64,000 bases of DNA, from positions 42,570,831 to 42,634,830 of the forward strand of contig NC_088645.1 of assembly GCF_964019385.1 (NCBI RefSeq). Direction: 5' to 3'. The stretch comes from Sycon ciliatum. Its lineage: Eukaryota > Porifera > Calcarea > Leucosolenida > Sycettidae. Position numbers and translations under genes: made by a program. The notes beneath the pieces are model-generated. The model saw nothing but the letters and a program-made list of their open reading frames with translations. It was not told the origin of the DNA and made no database searches. Shown in pieces: positions 20,503-30,402 of this stretch; position 1 is the stretch's first letter; each line of letters starts with the position of its first letter.

Positions 20503-20683
20503 TGTAACAGTCCAACTAACTTCAGTAGTCATTCTTGGAATAAGCAATGATCCTTGCCATACTGCATTCTTATATACATGAACAAGCAATGATGGACATA
20601 ACACCTAACAGCAGCAGCGTGATAATAGCAGGTGATAAGTGTATCCTATTCCTAGTGTTAGTAGTAACAGTGAATCTGTTACA
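20503..20683 (-). repeat. Chromovirus 3' LTR
   Basis: 181 bp, TG...CA. Reads CATACTGCAT where the other LTR has CATAATGCAT. Preceded on the minus strand by the purine tract. Confidence 0.97.
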
Positions 20684-20706
20684 CCATTCCCCCCTCTCAC
20701 CTGTCA
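20684..20706 (-). promoter_or_regulatory. Polypurine tract
   Basis: Minus strand GGTGAGAGGGGGGAATGG immediately before the 3' LTR, the expected plus-strand primer for DNA synthesis. Confidence 0.8.
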
Positions 20707-20936
20707 GAACAGTACCAATTCGAAGGAACAGTTATGGTAACTAATGATCATGCATGGATATGTGGAATGCATGGTAGCCGAAAACAACACTGATGAACTC
20801 AAGATCCAGTGCATGTCCTCTGCAAATAACGCCTGGCTGGCAGGGAAGCACTATCCTAATCATGCAGAATGCTGCATTTCTATTGCAACACGTAGAAACT
20901 AGCAATACAACTGTGGCTGCCAATTAAATAGCAATT

Positions 20937-23900
20937 TTATGAAAAACGGTCCAGGTAGGTTTTCAGCGGAATAATAGCGTTTCCTGCTTCATCCATCAAG
21001 TATTCCTCCGGCTCCCAGGTGGCATCTCGGTAGCCCTTCCATTTCACTAGGTACTGCGTGCGCCGTCCTCTCTTCTTGTGCGACAACACCTTTTCGACAA
21101 TGTACCGCGTATGGCCATCCGCATCGGTTAGGGGTGGAGGTGCCGGCTGAGTACGGCCCGGTATCTCATTGCCATGGTACAGCTTGAGGGCAGCAATATT
21201 GAACACTGGATGGGCCCGAATGATTCTTGGAAGAGCTAATCTGTACGCATTCGGGGCCACTTTCTTCTGCACCTTGAACGGCCCATACCACTTGAGCCTT
21301 AATTTGTGTGAAGGCCTGTCTCGTTCCTCGGGCGTCAGCAGGAAGTCCCTGAAGACCAACACCTCATCCCCCTCCTTCAGGGCGTCCTCCACCCGTCCTC
21401 GATCCGCATACAATGATTGCCGGGCCTGCGCCGCCACGATGGCATCCTGTGCCTCACGTAGTGCCTCTACGCGGCCATCCAGCCATGACAGCGGACCATT
21501 CGTGTCCATGCCAGCTCCAGCTTTCTGCTTCGTCAATAAGCTCGAGGGAGTAACTGGATGGCATCCATGGTTGAGGAAAAATGGCGTGTTACCTGTTGAC
21601 GCTTGATCGGCATTGTTGATCGCAAACTCACATAGCGATAGGAGTTCATCCCAATTGTTTTGCCTATGGTTGACGAAAGCTCTTAGCGTATCCTCAATGA
21701 CACGGTTCACACGCTCAGTCATGCCATCGGTCTGCGGGTGGTTGGCCGTGCTCATTTTTAGCTCCACGCCAAGAATACTGAAAACCTCCTTGAAGAACGC
21801 CGACGTGAATCGCGGATCTCGATCACAAACTATCGTTTTGCTCAAGCCATGGGCAGCAAACACATGATCCACGTACAATCGGGCTGCCTCCTTAGAGTCA
21901 ACATGAACAGTCGTCGGGATCAGGTGCACATACTTCGTCAGACGGTCCACAAAGGTTAGAATGGCGCTATGTCCTCGGCAGGTCAGCGGCAGTGCCATGA
22001 TGAAATCCATGCTGATGTCTGTCCAGGGCTGTTCGGGGACTGGAAGGGACTGCAACAGTCCTGCCTTGGTCTGGCTACCCTTTACGCGTTGGCACCGGTC
22101 GCAAGATTTAACGAAGTCCTTCACAGTACTTCTCATGCCTGGCCAATAGAAGTATCTGCTCAGCTTCAGGTAGGTCCTGTCTCTCCCCGGATGGCCGGCC
22201 GTCAGGCAATCATGATTCTGTTTGAGCAGTTGCAGCCGTACCGGACCGCGAGGAATGCAGAGGCGAGCATCGCCCGATGTTACTAGGTACAGCCGCCGGT
22301 CCACACTGTTCCAGACGTATCGCTCATGCATGGCGTCTTCGCTGCAAGCCATCAAGCGCTTGATTACTGGCGAAAGCTCTGGGTCACTATCATACCCTGC
22401 TGAGATCTGATTCGCAATTCCTTGATTCACATCCAGAGAGAACTCGATTCCATTCAGTTCCAAGTCTGGTCGACGTGACAACGGGTCTGCTATGTTACAC
22501 TTCCCTGGCTTGTGATGTACCGTGTAGTCATAGTCGGCCAGGAATTCAATCCATCGAGCCTCTCTCTTGGTTAAGTTTGGTTTGGTCCTGAGGTAGACAA
22601 CTTCCATGTTGTCGGTGTAGAGTTGAAAGTGGCGAAATAGGTAGACTCGCCAGCACTGCAGGGCGTACACTACAGCCAAAGTTTCTCGCTCGGCGGCCGT
22701 GTAATTCCGTTCGGCAGAAGACAGCTTTCGGCTCACGTAAGCCACAGGATGCCAGGACTGGTCCTCTGCTTGCTGCGTTAAGACTCCTGCCACAGCAAAG
22801 TCACTTGGGTCAGTCTCAACGCGGAAATCCTGACTGACGTTTGCTAGTCGCAACACTGGTGCATCCAGCAGAGCAGACTTCAATCGCTCAAATGCCTCCT
22901 GTCGAGTCTGATTCCACTCGAAGCGCACATGTTTCCCTGTCAGTTCCTCCAGGGGTTTGGAGATGGCCGAGAAATGGTTAATGAACCTTCGAAAGTAATT
23001 AGCGAATCCCAGAAACTGTCTTACGTGCGTGACCGTCGTCGGGAAAGGCCAGTTATGCACGGCCTTGATCTTCTCTGGATCTGGGGAAATGCATTGGCCG
23101 TCTATCCGGTGCCCAAGAAACAGAACGTCTGTCCGGCCGAATTCACATTTAGACGGTTTGCAATATAGCTCATTCCTCCTGAGGGCGTTTAAGATGGTTC
23201 TGGCATGATCGAGGTGCTCCTCCCATGATTTGCTGAATATGAGGATATCGTCTAGAAACACCACAACGAATTTACGCAGGTATGGCTGGAGGACACTGTT
23301 CATCAAGGTTTGGAATGTTGCCGGGGCATTTGTTAGGCCGAAACCCATCACTGTGAACTGAAAGTGACCGAATGGGGTATTTATTGCTGTCTTCGGAATA
23401 TCTGTTTCTTCTATTCGAATCTGATTGTAACCGGACCTCAGATCTAGCTTGGTGAAATACGCACTGCCTTGGACGGTATCAAAGAGGTCGTCAATATTCG
23501 GTAGGCATGCCTTGTTCTTAATGGTTATGCGGTTTAGCTCACGCCAGTCGCATACCATTCGAAGTGTTCCATCCGCCTTCTTTACGAAGAACACAGGGGC
23601 TCCGTATGGGGATTTGCTGGGCTGGATGAATCCTCTACGGAGCAGCTCGGTGAGCTGAGCTTGAAGCTCATCCATCTCTGGTTTTGGTAAACGATATGCT
23701 GCACGAGATGGCGGTTTAGCTCCTTCTTCCGTTTTTATCTCGTGATCTGCGCCTCTTCTGGGTGGCAGCTTGTTTTGAAGCTCATCGGGAAAGACGTCCC
23801 CAAACTCCTTCAGCAGGTCCTTGAAATCCTTCTGATCCTCCCTACCCGGACTATCCACCGTCTGTGGCTCGTCCGGATCTGCTGTCACATACGCTAGGAT

Positions 23901-24041
23901 TCCTTCTGCGCCACCTCTCATTGCATGCCTAGCCTGCTTCTCTGAGATGAGGAACGTCTCGATCGGTGGGTTGGATTTGTCCGTGCCATCACTTTCACTC
24001 GGTTGACAGATGATGGATCCACCCTCCAGCTTGATTTTCAT
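20937..24041 (-). CDS. pol: Chromovirus Pol: RT, RNase H, integrase, chromodomain
   Basis: 1034 codons, opening with MKIKLEGG. RT (residues ~110-320) has FVVVFLDDILIFS with the two catalytic Asp. RNase H (~385-510) shows FRVETDPSD, AAERETLAVV and LYTDN. The integrase zinc finger (~615-660) has HDCLTAGHPGR...CDRCQ (HHCC). The catalytic core has MDFIMALP, VCDRDPRF and the Glu in GMTERVNRVIEDT. A GPF module KWYGPFKV follows. The C-terminal chromodomain (~980-1030) reads YIVEKVLSHKKRGRRTQYLV then KWKGY...TWEPEE, which in this family steers integration to marked chromatin. The length is normal and no stops interrupt it. It is in the gag frame, +1 relative to protease, with a 47-base overlap. Confidence 0.97.
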   Translation of the reverse strand: MKIKLEGGSIICQPSESDGTDKSNPPIETFLISEKQARHAMRGGAEGILAYVTADPDEPQTVDSPGREDQKDFKDLLKEFGDVFPDELQNKLPPRRGADHEIKTEEGAKPPSRAAYRLPKPEMDELQAQLTELLRRGFIQPSKSPYGAPVFFVKKADGTLRMVCDWRELNRITIKNKACLPNIDDLFDTVQGSAYFTKLDLRSGYNQIRIEETDIPKTAINTPFGHFQFTVMGFGLTNAPATFQTLMNSVLQPYLRKFVVVFLDDILIFSKSWEEHLDHARTILNALRRNELYCKPSKCEFGRTDVLFLGHRIDGQCISPDPEKIKAVHNWPFPTTVTHVRQFLGFANYFRRFINHFSAISKPLEELTGKHVRFEWNQTRQEAFERLKSALLDAPVLRLANVSQDFRVETDPSDFAVAGVLTQQAEDQSWHPVAYVSRKLSSAERNYTAAERETLAVVYALQCWRVYLFRHFQLYTDNMEVVYLRTKPNLTKREARWIEFLADYDYTVHHKPGKCNIADPLSRRPDLELNGIEFSLDVNQGIANQISAGYDSDPELSPVIKRLMACSEDAMHERYVWNSVDRRLYLVTSGDARLCIPRGPVRLQLLKQNHDCLTAGHPGRDRTYLKLSRYFYWPGMRSTVKDFVKSCDRCQRVKGSQTKAGLLQSLPVPEQPWTDISMDFIMALPLTCRGHSAILTFVDRLTKYVHLIPTTVHVDSKEAARLYVDHVFAAHGLSKTIVCDRDPRFTSAFFKEVFSILGVELKMSTANHPQTDGMTERVNRVIEDTLRAFVNHRQNNWDELLSLCEFAINNADQASTGNTPFFLNHGCHPVTPSSLLTKQKAGAGMDTNGPLSWLDGRVEALREAQDAIVAAQARQSLYADRGRVEDALKEGDEVLVFRDFLLTPEERDRPSHKLRLKWYGPFKVQKKVAPNAYRLALPRIIRAHPVFNIAALKLYHGNEIPGRTQPAPPPLTDADGHTRYIVEKVLSHKKRGRRTQYLVKWKGYRDATWEPEEYLMDEAGNAIIPLKTYLDRFS

Positions 24042-24678
24042 TGGTACGAAAATTGATCTGTGGGTTCGTCCGGGTCAGCCATGGTTTGCCGAGGATCACG
24101 TCATACCGCGTCATAGGGAATACTAGGAACTGTTGGTGCTCGCTAAAGTCGCCGACTACGGTCTTCAAGCTGTCCGTTTTCGTAATAGGCTGTGAGCGGA
24201 CCGATCCATCAGCAAGTGTGACGTTCAGGACGTCGCTACCGGTTGTTGTGGAGATGTTGTGCTTCTTGACAAGGTCAGTTGAAATGAAGTCGTGGGTTGA
24301 CCCAGAAACCAGTAGCATGGTAACGCGACGTCCATTTATCTTGCCCTGGACGCGCATTAGGTCGTGTTCGTTGTCGGCGGAAATGCTCCCTGTGCTGGCG
24401 GTTACTTCATTAGGCCGGCCAACAGTATCAGGTGACGAATGCTTGACAGGCGAGGCTTGAATTTCGGTCTCCTCGAGGCGTGGATCCTCATTTGCTAAGG
24501 GGCTGAATTTGTTCTGAACTTTGATTCGTGGCCTATTCCTGGGTGCTCTCGTGTTCGCCAGTAGTCGCACTCCCTTCCTTACTGGCGTCCATCGTTTAAA
24601 GAAGGCTTGCTTGTGGCGTTCCTCCCTCCTTCTGGACAGAATCTGGCAATATGGCCGGGTTTCCTGCAGGTGAAACAC
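23995..24678 (-). CDS. Chromovirus protease region (active-site Asp replaced)
   Basis: 227-codon frame overlapping gag by ~100 bases (-1 relative to gag). The second half is a retropepsin-like fold: GKINGRRVTMLLVSGSTHDFIS, LADGSVRSQPI, then MTRYDVILGKPWL. Family proteases have Asp before S/T-G-A/S at the first motif (D-S-G); here Val occupies that place (LLVSGS), so the catalytic dyad cannot form as read. The rest of the fold is conserved. Either this copy is defective for maturation or a recent point mutation hit it. The downstream frame change to pol is at about 24041. Confidence 0.85.
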   Translation of the reverse strand: MFHLQETRPYCQILSRRREERHKQAFFKRWTPVRKGVRLLANTRAPRNRPRIKVQNKFSPLANEDPRLEETEIQASPVKHSSPDTVGRPNEVTASTGSISADNEHDLMRVQGKINGRRVTMLLVSGSTHDFISTDLVKKHNISTTTGSDVLNVTLADGSVRSQPITKTDSLKTVVGDFSEHQQFLVFPMTRYDVILGKPWLTRTNPQINFRTNENQAGGWIHHLSTE

Positions 24679-25463
24679 AGCCTTGAACGACCCTCTGGCT
24701 CCCTGGTTTCTCTCCCACCGGATGGTGTTGGTTGGCTTGACCAGGGTCCAGGCTGGCGCCTCTGATGCCCTGGTGCGCGCACTGCCTTGGCGTAGCTTGC
24801 TTGGGCTAGCCGCATCGACTGGTCTGCTGAGACCGCAGCTCGTATGGCTTGGGCCAAATGTTGCGGATGCTCCCTAAGTACCTCACCGCTTAGGCCCTGA
24901 GCCAGCCCACGCGTGAAAAAGATAGCTCTGGAGTGGTCATCAAGCTCGGAAACTTGTAAGCTAAGCCACGAAAATTTGTTGATGTATTCGTCAAGAGTCT
25001 CATCTTGGTGAAGAGCGAATAAGTCGATGCGCGCATGTTCCCTGTCATAAACCGGGCCGTACACTTCTCCCAGCTTGCTCTTCAGGTCTGGCCAGTCGGA
25101 AAACAGCGTGTTTGCCTCCTGAGAGGCGATAAACCAAAGACGAGCGTTGCCCTCCAGAAAACTCGCCGCGTAGCTCAAGCGCTCCTCCGCGTTGTCCAGC
25201 TGCAGGGACTTCATGGCGAGTTCGATGGCGAAGGCCCACTCCTTGAACTCTCTTGTATCTCCACGAAACACAGGCGGGGACTTAACATGGCGCATGCGTG
25301 GCCTCTCTCCGCTGGGAGCTTGAGCACGTCTTGGCGTTTGATCTGATCCATCGCACTGACCGAGTGCGATAAGGTGATTCAGACGCTTCTGAATCTCGAA
25401 TATACCGTAGGCGACTAATGCGGCCACTGCGCATAGCCCGAACATGACGAAAAGAAAAACCAT
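24579..25463 (-). CDS. gag: Chromovirus Gag with N-terminal hydrophobic segment
   Basis: The first ATG (25463-25461) lies within the tRNA primer-binding site; the open frame continues upstream into the LTR without another ATG. The N-terminus MVFLFVMFGLCAVAALVAYG is strongly hydrophobic and looks like a membrane or signal segment, unusual for a Ty3/gypsy Gag. The capsid region follows, with FKEWAFAIELAMK, NARLWF, WPDLKSKL and ARIDLFALHQDETLDEYINK, typical of chromovirus Gag. Near the C-terminus is a CCHC knuckle, CFTCRKPGHIARFC, for nucleic-acid binding. The stop at 24579 overlaps the protease frame. Confidence 0.93.
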   Translation of the reverse strand: MVFLFVMFGLCAVAALVAYGIFEIQKRLNHLIALGQCDGSDQTPRRAQAPSGERPRMRHVKSPPVFRGDTREFKEWAFAIELAMKSLQLDNAEERLSYAASFLEGNARLWFIASQEANTLFSDWPDLKSKLGEVYGPVYDREHARIDLFALHQDETLDEYINKFSWLSLQVSELDDHSRAIFFTRGLAQGLSGEVLREHPQHLAQAIRAAVSADQSMRLAQASYAKAVRAPGHQRRQPGPWSSQPTPSGGRETREPEGRSRLCFTCRKPGHIARFCPEGGRNATSKPSLNDGRQ

Positions 25464-25476
25464 CCTCTTGCTACCA
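25460..25476 (-). promoter_or_regulatory. Primer-binding site, initiator tRNA-Met type
   Basis: Minus strand TGGTAGCAAGAGGATGG starts two bases inside the 5' LTR. It complements the 3' end of initiator tRNA-Met except for one extra A in the middle (recalled tRNA end; not checked by search). Confidence 0.8.
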
Positions 25477-25477
25477 G

Positions 25478-25658
25478 TGTAACAGTCCAACTAACTTCAG
25501 TAGTCATTCTTGGAATAAGCAATGATCCTTGCCATAATGCATTCTTATATACATGAACAAGCAATGATGGACATAACACCTAACAGCAGCAGCGTGATAA
25601 TAGCAGGTGATAAGTGTATCCTATTCCTAGTGTTAGTAGTAACAGTGAATCTGTTACA
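25478..25658 (-). repeat. Chromovirus 5' LTR
   Basis: 181 bp, TG...CA, one difference from the 3' LTR. Flanked by GAGAT on its outer side. Confidence 0.97.
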
Positions 25659-25663
25659 GAGAT

Positions 25664-26780
25664 CTACAACTCTGCACGGTCTGTGTATCACAGTCTGTTA
25701 GACATGTCTTGTGCCATACGATACAAAGCTGCTCAGAAAACTTCAAAACACAACACGGGGAAACAAAAATTAATGAAAACCGGGATGCTCGCGTTGTTTG
25801 GCTCGGGCATCGAAAAACAACGAATTAGACGAATTAGACGTGAAATTGCGAGTCACGTCGGAAATGACGTGCATCGTAACCTCTCTAATATTATTATATT
25901 ATTAAGTCAGCTACGATGGATCTCTAGGCAGCGACTATGGCTGTAGGCGATATGCTAGGGGCAGGGGCAGAAAACATGGTCCGGCTACCACGCACACTCA
26001 CCCACTTGCCAGTATTACCCGTAACACGACTGCGCCGAGACAACACGGGATGAATGCCATGGTGAAAGAGTTTAGGGCTCACTGGTCTTCTCCGCTAGCA
26101 ATGCAACAATCCCTTTTCTGTAGAGCTGATGCGCACTTGCTTGAGTCATACCACCGGATGTAGAGAACACTGGCGGCACAAACGAGGCGTGCTCCACATC
26201 AAGCGTTGTCCGTAGATCTACGCCCGCCTCTTGACTTTCAAACGAAGGCTGTATGCTGCCGAGACGGAGGAGGAGGAGCGATTCGAGGGCGCAAATCGGT
26301 TGAAAACCTTACATTGACATTTTCTTATTTACATGTACTGTATGTGTGCGGGTGCGTGTGAGTGTTTAAATTAAGGTGGCTCCTACCCCTTGGGTCCAAT
26401 TCCTTTTGTTTGAAACGTGGCTACAAACGATTGTACTTTGTTCCGTATGATATCTAGTGTGCGGAGACAACATTTTATCAAGTTCTACCGGCCGGTTTCA
26501 CTCGGGGGAGGGGCCAAACATAGCATACTCACAATTGCCAATTTAGGCCAAAAAAAACACCGGAAAACCACTTTTTTGGCCGTAGCACTCGTAGTTACCC
26601 CATTTTTCTTGATGTCCGACATCAGGACAGTAGTATACTTGCTAAATATCAGCATAAGCTGTAGAAGTGGGTAGAATTCTGCTAGAAGGTGACCTTTTTC
26701 TCTTTTCAGAATCATCCCATTTCAGCGCACACGTCCCACATATTAGCCCCGCCCACAAGTATTTGACACTTGACCTGCCC
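25664..26780. other. No gene recognised
   Basis: Contains GACGAATTAGAC duplicated at 25824-25844, (ATT)n at 25888-25902, and a GGAGGAGGAGGAG run near 26263-26278. No supported exon or transposon end was found. Confidence 0.4.
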
Positions 26781-27660
26781 TGTATTCGATGGTTATGCTA
26801 TCATAACCTAATAATGGTACTGTGTAGCAAGTCTGAGCAGGTTCTACCGAAGGTAACTCTTGAAATAAAACTTTGAAGTGTCAAGTGATGCCATATTTTC
26901 AAGAATCAGCACATTGCACTGGGACATTGTCCAACGCCTTAGAACCCCTGACTCCACCATATGACAGATACGTATCTTGCAATAATTGATTGCAACATCT
27001 TCAGAACATAGTAGTAGAGCTTTGGATCAAGTTTTAGCAGTTTCCACCTAAGCTAACTACCGAAATAGAACTTTGAAGTCGCCCACATACTAAATGCCAT
27101 AGCTGAGCATGTGCATTGTGTGTATGGTCTAAAGGTTTTCACAACTAGCTCCAATGTGGCAGATACGTGTCTTACATTACTTGATTGCAACATCTTCAGA
27201 ACATAGTAGTAGAGCTTTGGATCAAGTTTTAGCAGTTTCCACCGAAGCTAACTACCGAAATAGAACTTTGAAGTCGCCCACATACTAAATGCCATACATG
27301 TAGCTGAGCATGTGTATTGAGTGTACATGTATGCTCTAGTGTTTTTCACAACTTTCTCCAACATGAAGCCAATACTGATGTGGAATTTTTTGACTGCTTT
27401 GTCCAAAACACAGTGCTGAAGCAATGCACATTGGGCACTTTCTACTGGTAATGCAATTATTATTATACAGTGTTTGCTGCCAACATAGCAAGCAATACTG
27501 CTATACTGGGTACGGTCCAATGGCTTTTCACTTCGCATCTAGCCACTGTTCTTCGTGCATTACTTGAATGCTTAGTCTCCGTGGTAATGAAGCTAAGAGC
27601 CACACTGGAGAAGTTTCTACTGAAGCTAACTATCAAAAATATAAAATTTCCAAGATGCTA
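26780..27660. repeat. Decayed ~190 bp tandem repeats
   Basis: ATTGCAACATCTTCAGAACA through TTTAGCAGTTTCCACC recurs at 26988 and 27183, with the following CTAACTACCGAAATAGAACT also repeated. More diverged relatives (GAAATAAAACTTTGAAGTG near 26860, GAAGCTAACTATC near 27620) suggest about five units. Confidence 0.7.
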
Positions 27661-29460
27661 CTATTACATAAAGTAGCTGTGTGCAATGCCACTCTGTTGA
27701 ACACAGTAAGCAAAATCGAGTCACTAAAACCCTATTTGCCAGATATAAGCTGTTGAGACTGATAGTAGCTGAGCTGTATGATCTGATATGGATGGCGGTT
27801 CCACACTGACCAGCACATGTACACGTGCACAGGCAGAAGAACATACAAGTAATACACCTAACGTTACTTCGAAGTCCATCATGTAAACACAAGCGTATAT
27901 ACAAGCATCACTCCTGTTCTCCACAACCTGCAGTCCTGGGCCACTCCAGCTGGTCAGAGTGCAATAATTTCTGCAGCAGGTTTGACTTGGAAAGCTAATC
28001 ACAACTGCCATGGTTGCAACATTAGTATTACCAGTGCTGTTACAGTGCTACTTGTATTCTATTATTGTCAATCCATAGTGGTGCATGGCACTCGTTTTCA
28101 ACAACCAAGTTTATGTCATTAGTTGCATATCCAACGCCAATAGAAAAAAGAAGGGGTGGGGCAAATTACCACGGTTCAACACTAGTCATATTGAACGGCG
28201 TTATGCCATGCCAGGCGCGCACACAAAACGCCCGCGCGAGCGCGCATGCATGTACACACCCGGGTAACACACATTCGTGCCTGCACTGCTGTTCTATGTC
28301 ATAGGAGTGAGTGCACACGTACATGTAGATTGCCTGATTTTGCATACGTAATAAAATTGTGTAAGTATACACACATGTGCGTGCACATATAGATAGACTC
28401 AGCGGCATACGCATGAGTGTGTGCCGATAGGGCCACATGCCAATTATCGGATTAGTCTGTGAAAGTTGCACGGCACGACAAACTTTCGGACAGTCTAAAG
28501 ATATGACACAATGAATGTGGAATACCCACCAGTGTGTAAGACCATTTCATACCTATTTCGCAGCGTTTGTGATTTTCGGAGCGTCCCATTTTGATGTCCT
28601 GACTTGGTTGATGACACAGTCACAAATTATCAAATTCACCTCCAATGCCATCCAATCTGCGTTCCGCGATACATGTACAGTGAACGGTGTTGAGGAAAGC
28701 CATGCAGCAATAAAACAGTCGAGACTCCAGTCCCAAGCAGAGGATACAATTCAACAGCGTATTGAAGTGCAAATTGTTGTAAACAATTTTCAAGACACAA
28801 TTACAAAATTTGAAGTGCGTCTTGAAACGTGTTTGAAGTGCTTCGTTGTATTTACCTTCGATCTCCCTGAATCGATCCATCCACAGCTACCTGACAAATT
28901 TACCAGTCAGTGCGGGAGATGATCGAGCAAGTTATATTTGAAGGTCGCGAGATGTCAGTGGCACTGGCAGGAAATCTACACAAGCGTATTCTGAAATAAT
29001 TTTCTAAGACTCAGGCGTAATTCAAGAGCGGACTTTGATTTCTCCCTTCTTATAGTACGAGCACCAGTCGACATTGCATTCTTGGAAAATCTTCTGCGAG
29101 TGCTGCCTTCCCCTTTCATAGAAAGAACGAGTGAAGAGGGACACTAGCAGCAGGTTCAAGCTAGGTCGCCAGAATTGCAGAAAAGCGAGAAGACGTTTCC
29201 TACAACGATTGCTCGCACAAAAATCATCGCTACCGAAAAATTTCCTGATAATCTACATTTTTCAAACGATGCGCGCGCAGAGGGTGTGAGCCACCTTAAG
29301 TACTTTGTGTCCAGTGTGCCAGCGTTATTCATGCCATCAGAGTACCCGTGCTGCATGCATGTACAATGACTATGTACATGACTGTACATGTACAGGAGCT
29401 CCAAGTCTGAAAACATACACGTACAAACGAGAGAGCTTGGAAGCTCAGGGCCCTACCCTA
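27661..29460. other. No gene recognised
   Basis: Open frames such as 28515-28922 show no known domain. Alternating GCGC/CATG and TACATGTA motifs are frequent (28200-28400). Confidence 0.4.
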
Positions 29461-29479
29461 TGCTTTTTTTGCCTTGATA

Positions 29480-30200
29480 ACCTAGACAAAAAAAAGCATA
29501 GGGATGTTATAAATTCTTATAAGTTTCTACTTTTTGTAATTTTTTAGACATAACCTTGGATTCGAACTCGCACTATCGCCCTGCATGCACCCCCCCCCCC
29601 CCCCCGATACACTGCGCATACATACAAATTCTTCCAAGTTGCTTCACGTTATGATCTTGTATTTGAAAGCCCTATTTGAATATGCATTGTGGCCAGCCGT
29701 CTTTGTAATGTACGGTACGGTACGGGATAGGTACGGGATAGGTACGGGACAGGTACGGGGCAGGTACGGGATAGGTACGTTTGAGGGTAATACGACACCG
29801 TCTACTGCCTTGATGACGGCAAAAAAAGGAAAGGGATGTTATACATTTTTCAATTCCCCTATTTTTTGTCAGGCATTACCTGGGATTCGAACCCGCACTA
29901 TCGCCCCACATGCATTCCCCCATACACTTCGCATTCATACTCATTCTTCCAAGTTGCTTCACGTTATGATCTTGCGTTTGAAAGCCCTACTTGCATATTG
30001 CGGCCAGCTTTATGTGGCCAGCTGTGTTTGATGGTACGGTACGGTACGGGACAGAAACGGGATAGCGCCAGGCGTGACACAAACACACAAACAAACAAAC
30101 ACCAAATTAAAGCTGTGTGGACCCTGGCTAGCGCCAGACGTTACTGAAGTGACCTTGCGAAGCAAAATAAAAATCAACAACAACAAGAACAAGTAACGCC
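29480..30200 (-). repeat. tRNA-like dispersed repeat, two tandem copies
   Basis: Two ~300 bp units in the same order: GGATTCGAACYCGCACTATC (29561 and 29881), TTCCAAGTTGCTTCACGTTA, and a GGTACGGGATAGGTACGGGA-type 12 bp run (29708-29775). On the minus strand, GGGTTCGAATCCCAG matches an RNA polymerase III B box, hinting at a tRNA-derived SINE. The 30040-30150 part (GATAGCGCCAGGCGTGACAC) recurs inverted at 47935-48060. Confidence 0.6.
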
Positions 30201-30402
30201 TTCTGCATAGCTACGGGAATAAAAGTCATGTAGCATACACGCACAAATAAAAGTCATGTAACATCTTCCCGCCTAGGACTGACTCGTAGCACACCTTCCT
30301 CCCTATCATTAGTCTTTGTTTGTATTTATACCCGAAAGGCCACAGCCTATCGACCAGGTTTCCATAGTAAAATAGGATGATAGCAGATGCGTCCTGAGTG
30401 GG

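Larger units (their letters stand above)
20503..25658 (-). mobile_element. Complete Ty3/gypsy chromovirus (5156 bp)
   Basis: 181 bp LTRs (TGTAACAG...CTGTTACA) with a perfect GAGAT target duplication (20498-20502, 25659-25663). Order on the minus strand: 5' LTR, primer-binding site, gag, protease, RT, RNase H, integrase with chromodomain, polypurine tract, 3' LTR. The LTRs differ at one visible position, so insertion was recent. All pol domains are open. The protease active site and frame arrangement are odd (see those entries). Confidence 0.97.

Noticed and set aside
26000..26060. Possible first exon on the minus strand (MAFIPCCLGAVVLRVILASG followed by GTGAGT)
   Set aside because: Signal-peptide-like, but no promoter, downstream exon or homology supports it.
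28515..28922. 135-codon plus-strand frame as a gene
   Set aside because: No recognisable motif and no supporting context.
29870..29905. A tRNA gene suggested by GGATTCGAACCCGC (minus-strand B box)
   Set aside because: No matching acceptor stem, anticodon arm or A box; treated as a possible tRNA-derived repeat only.
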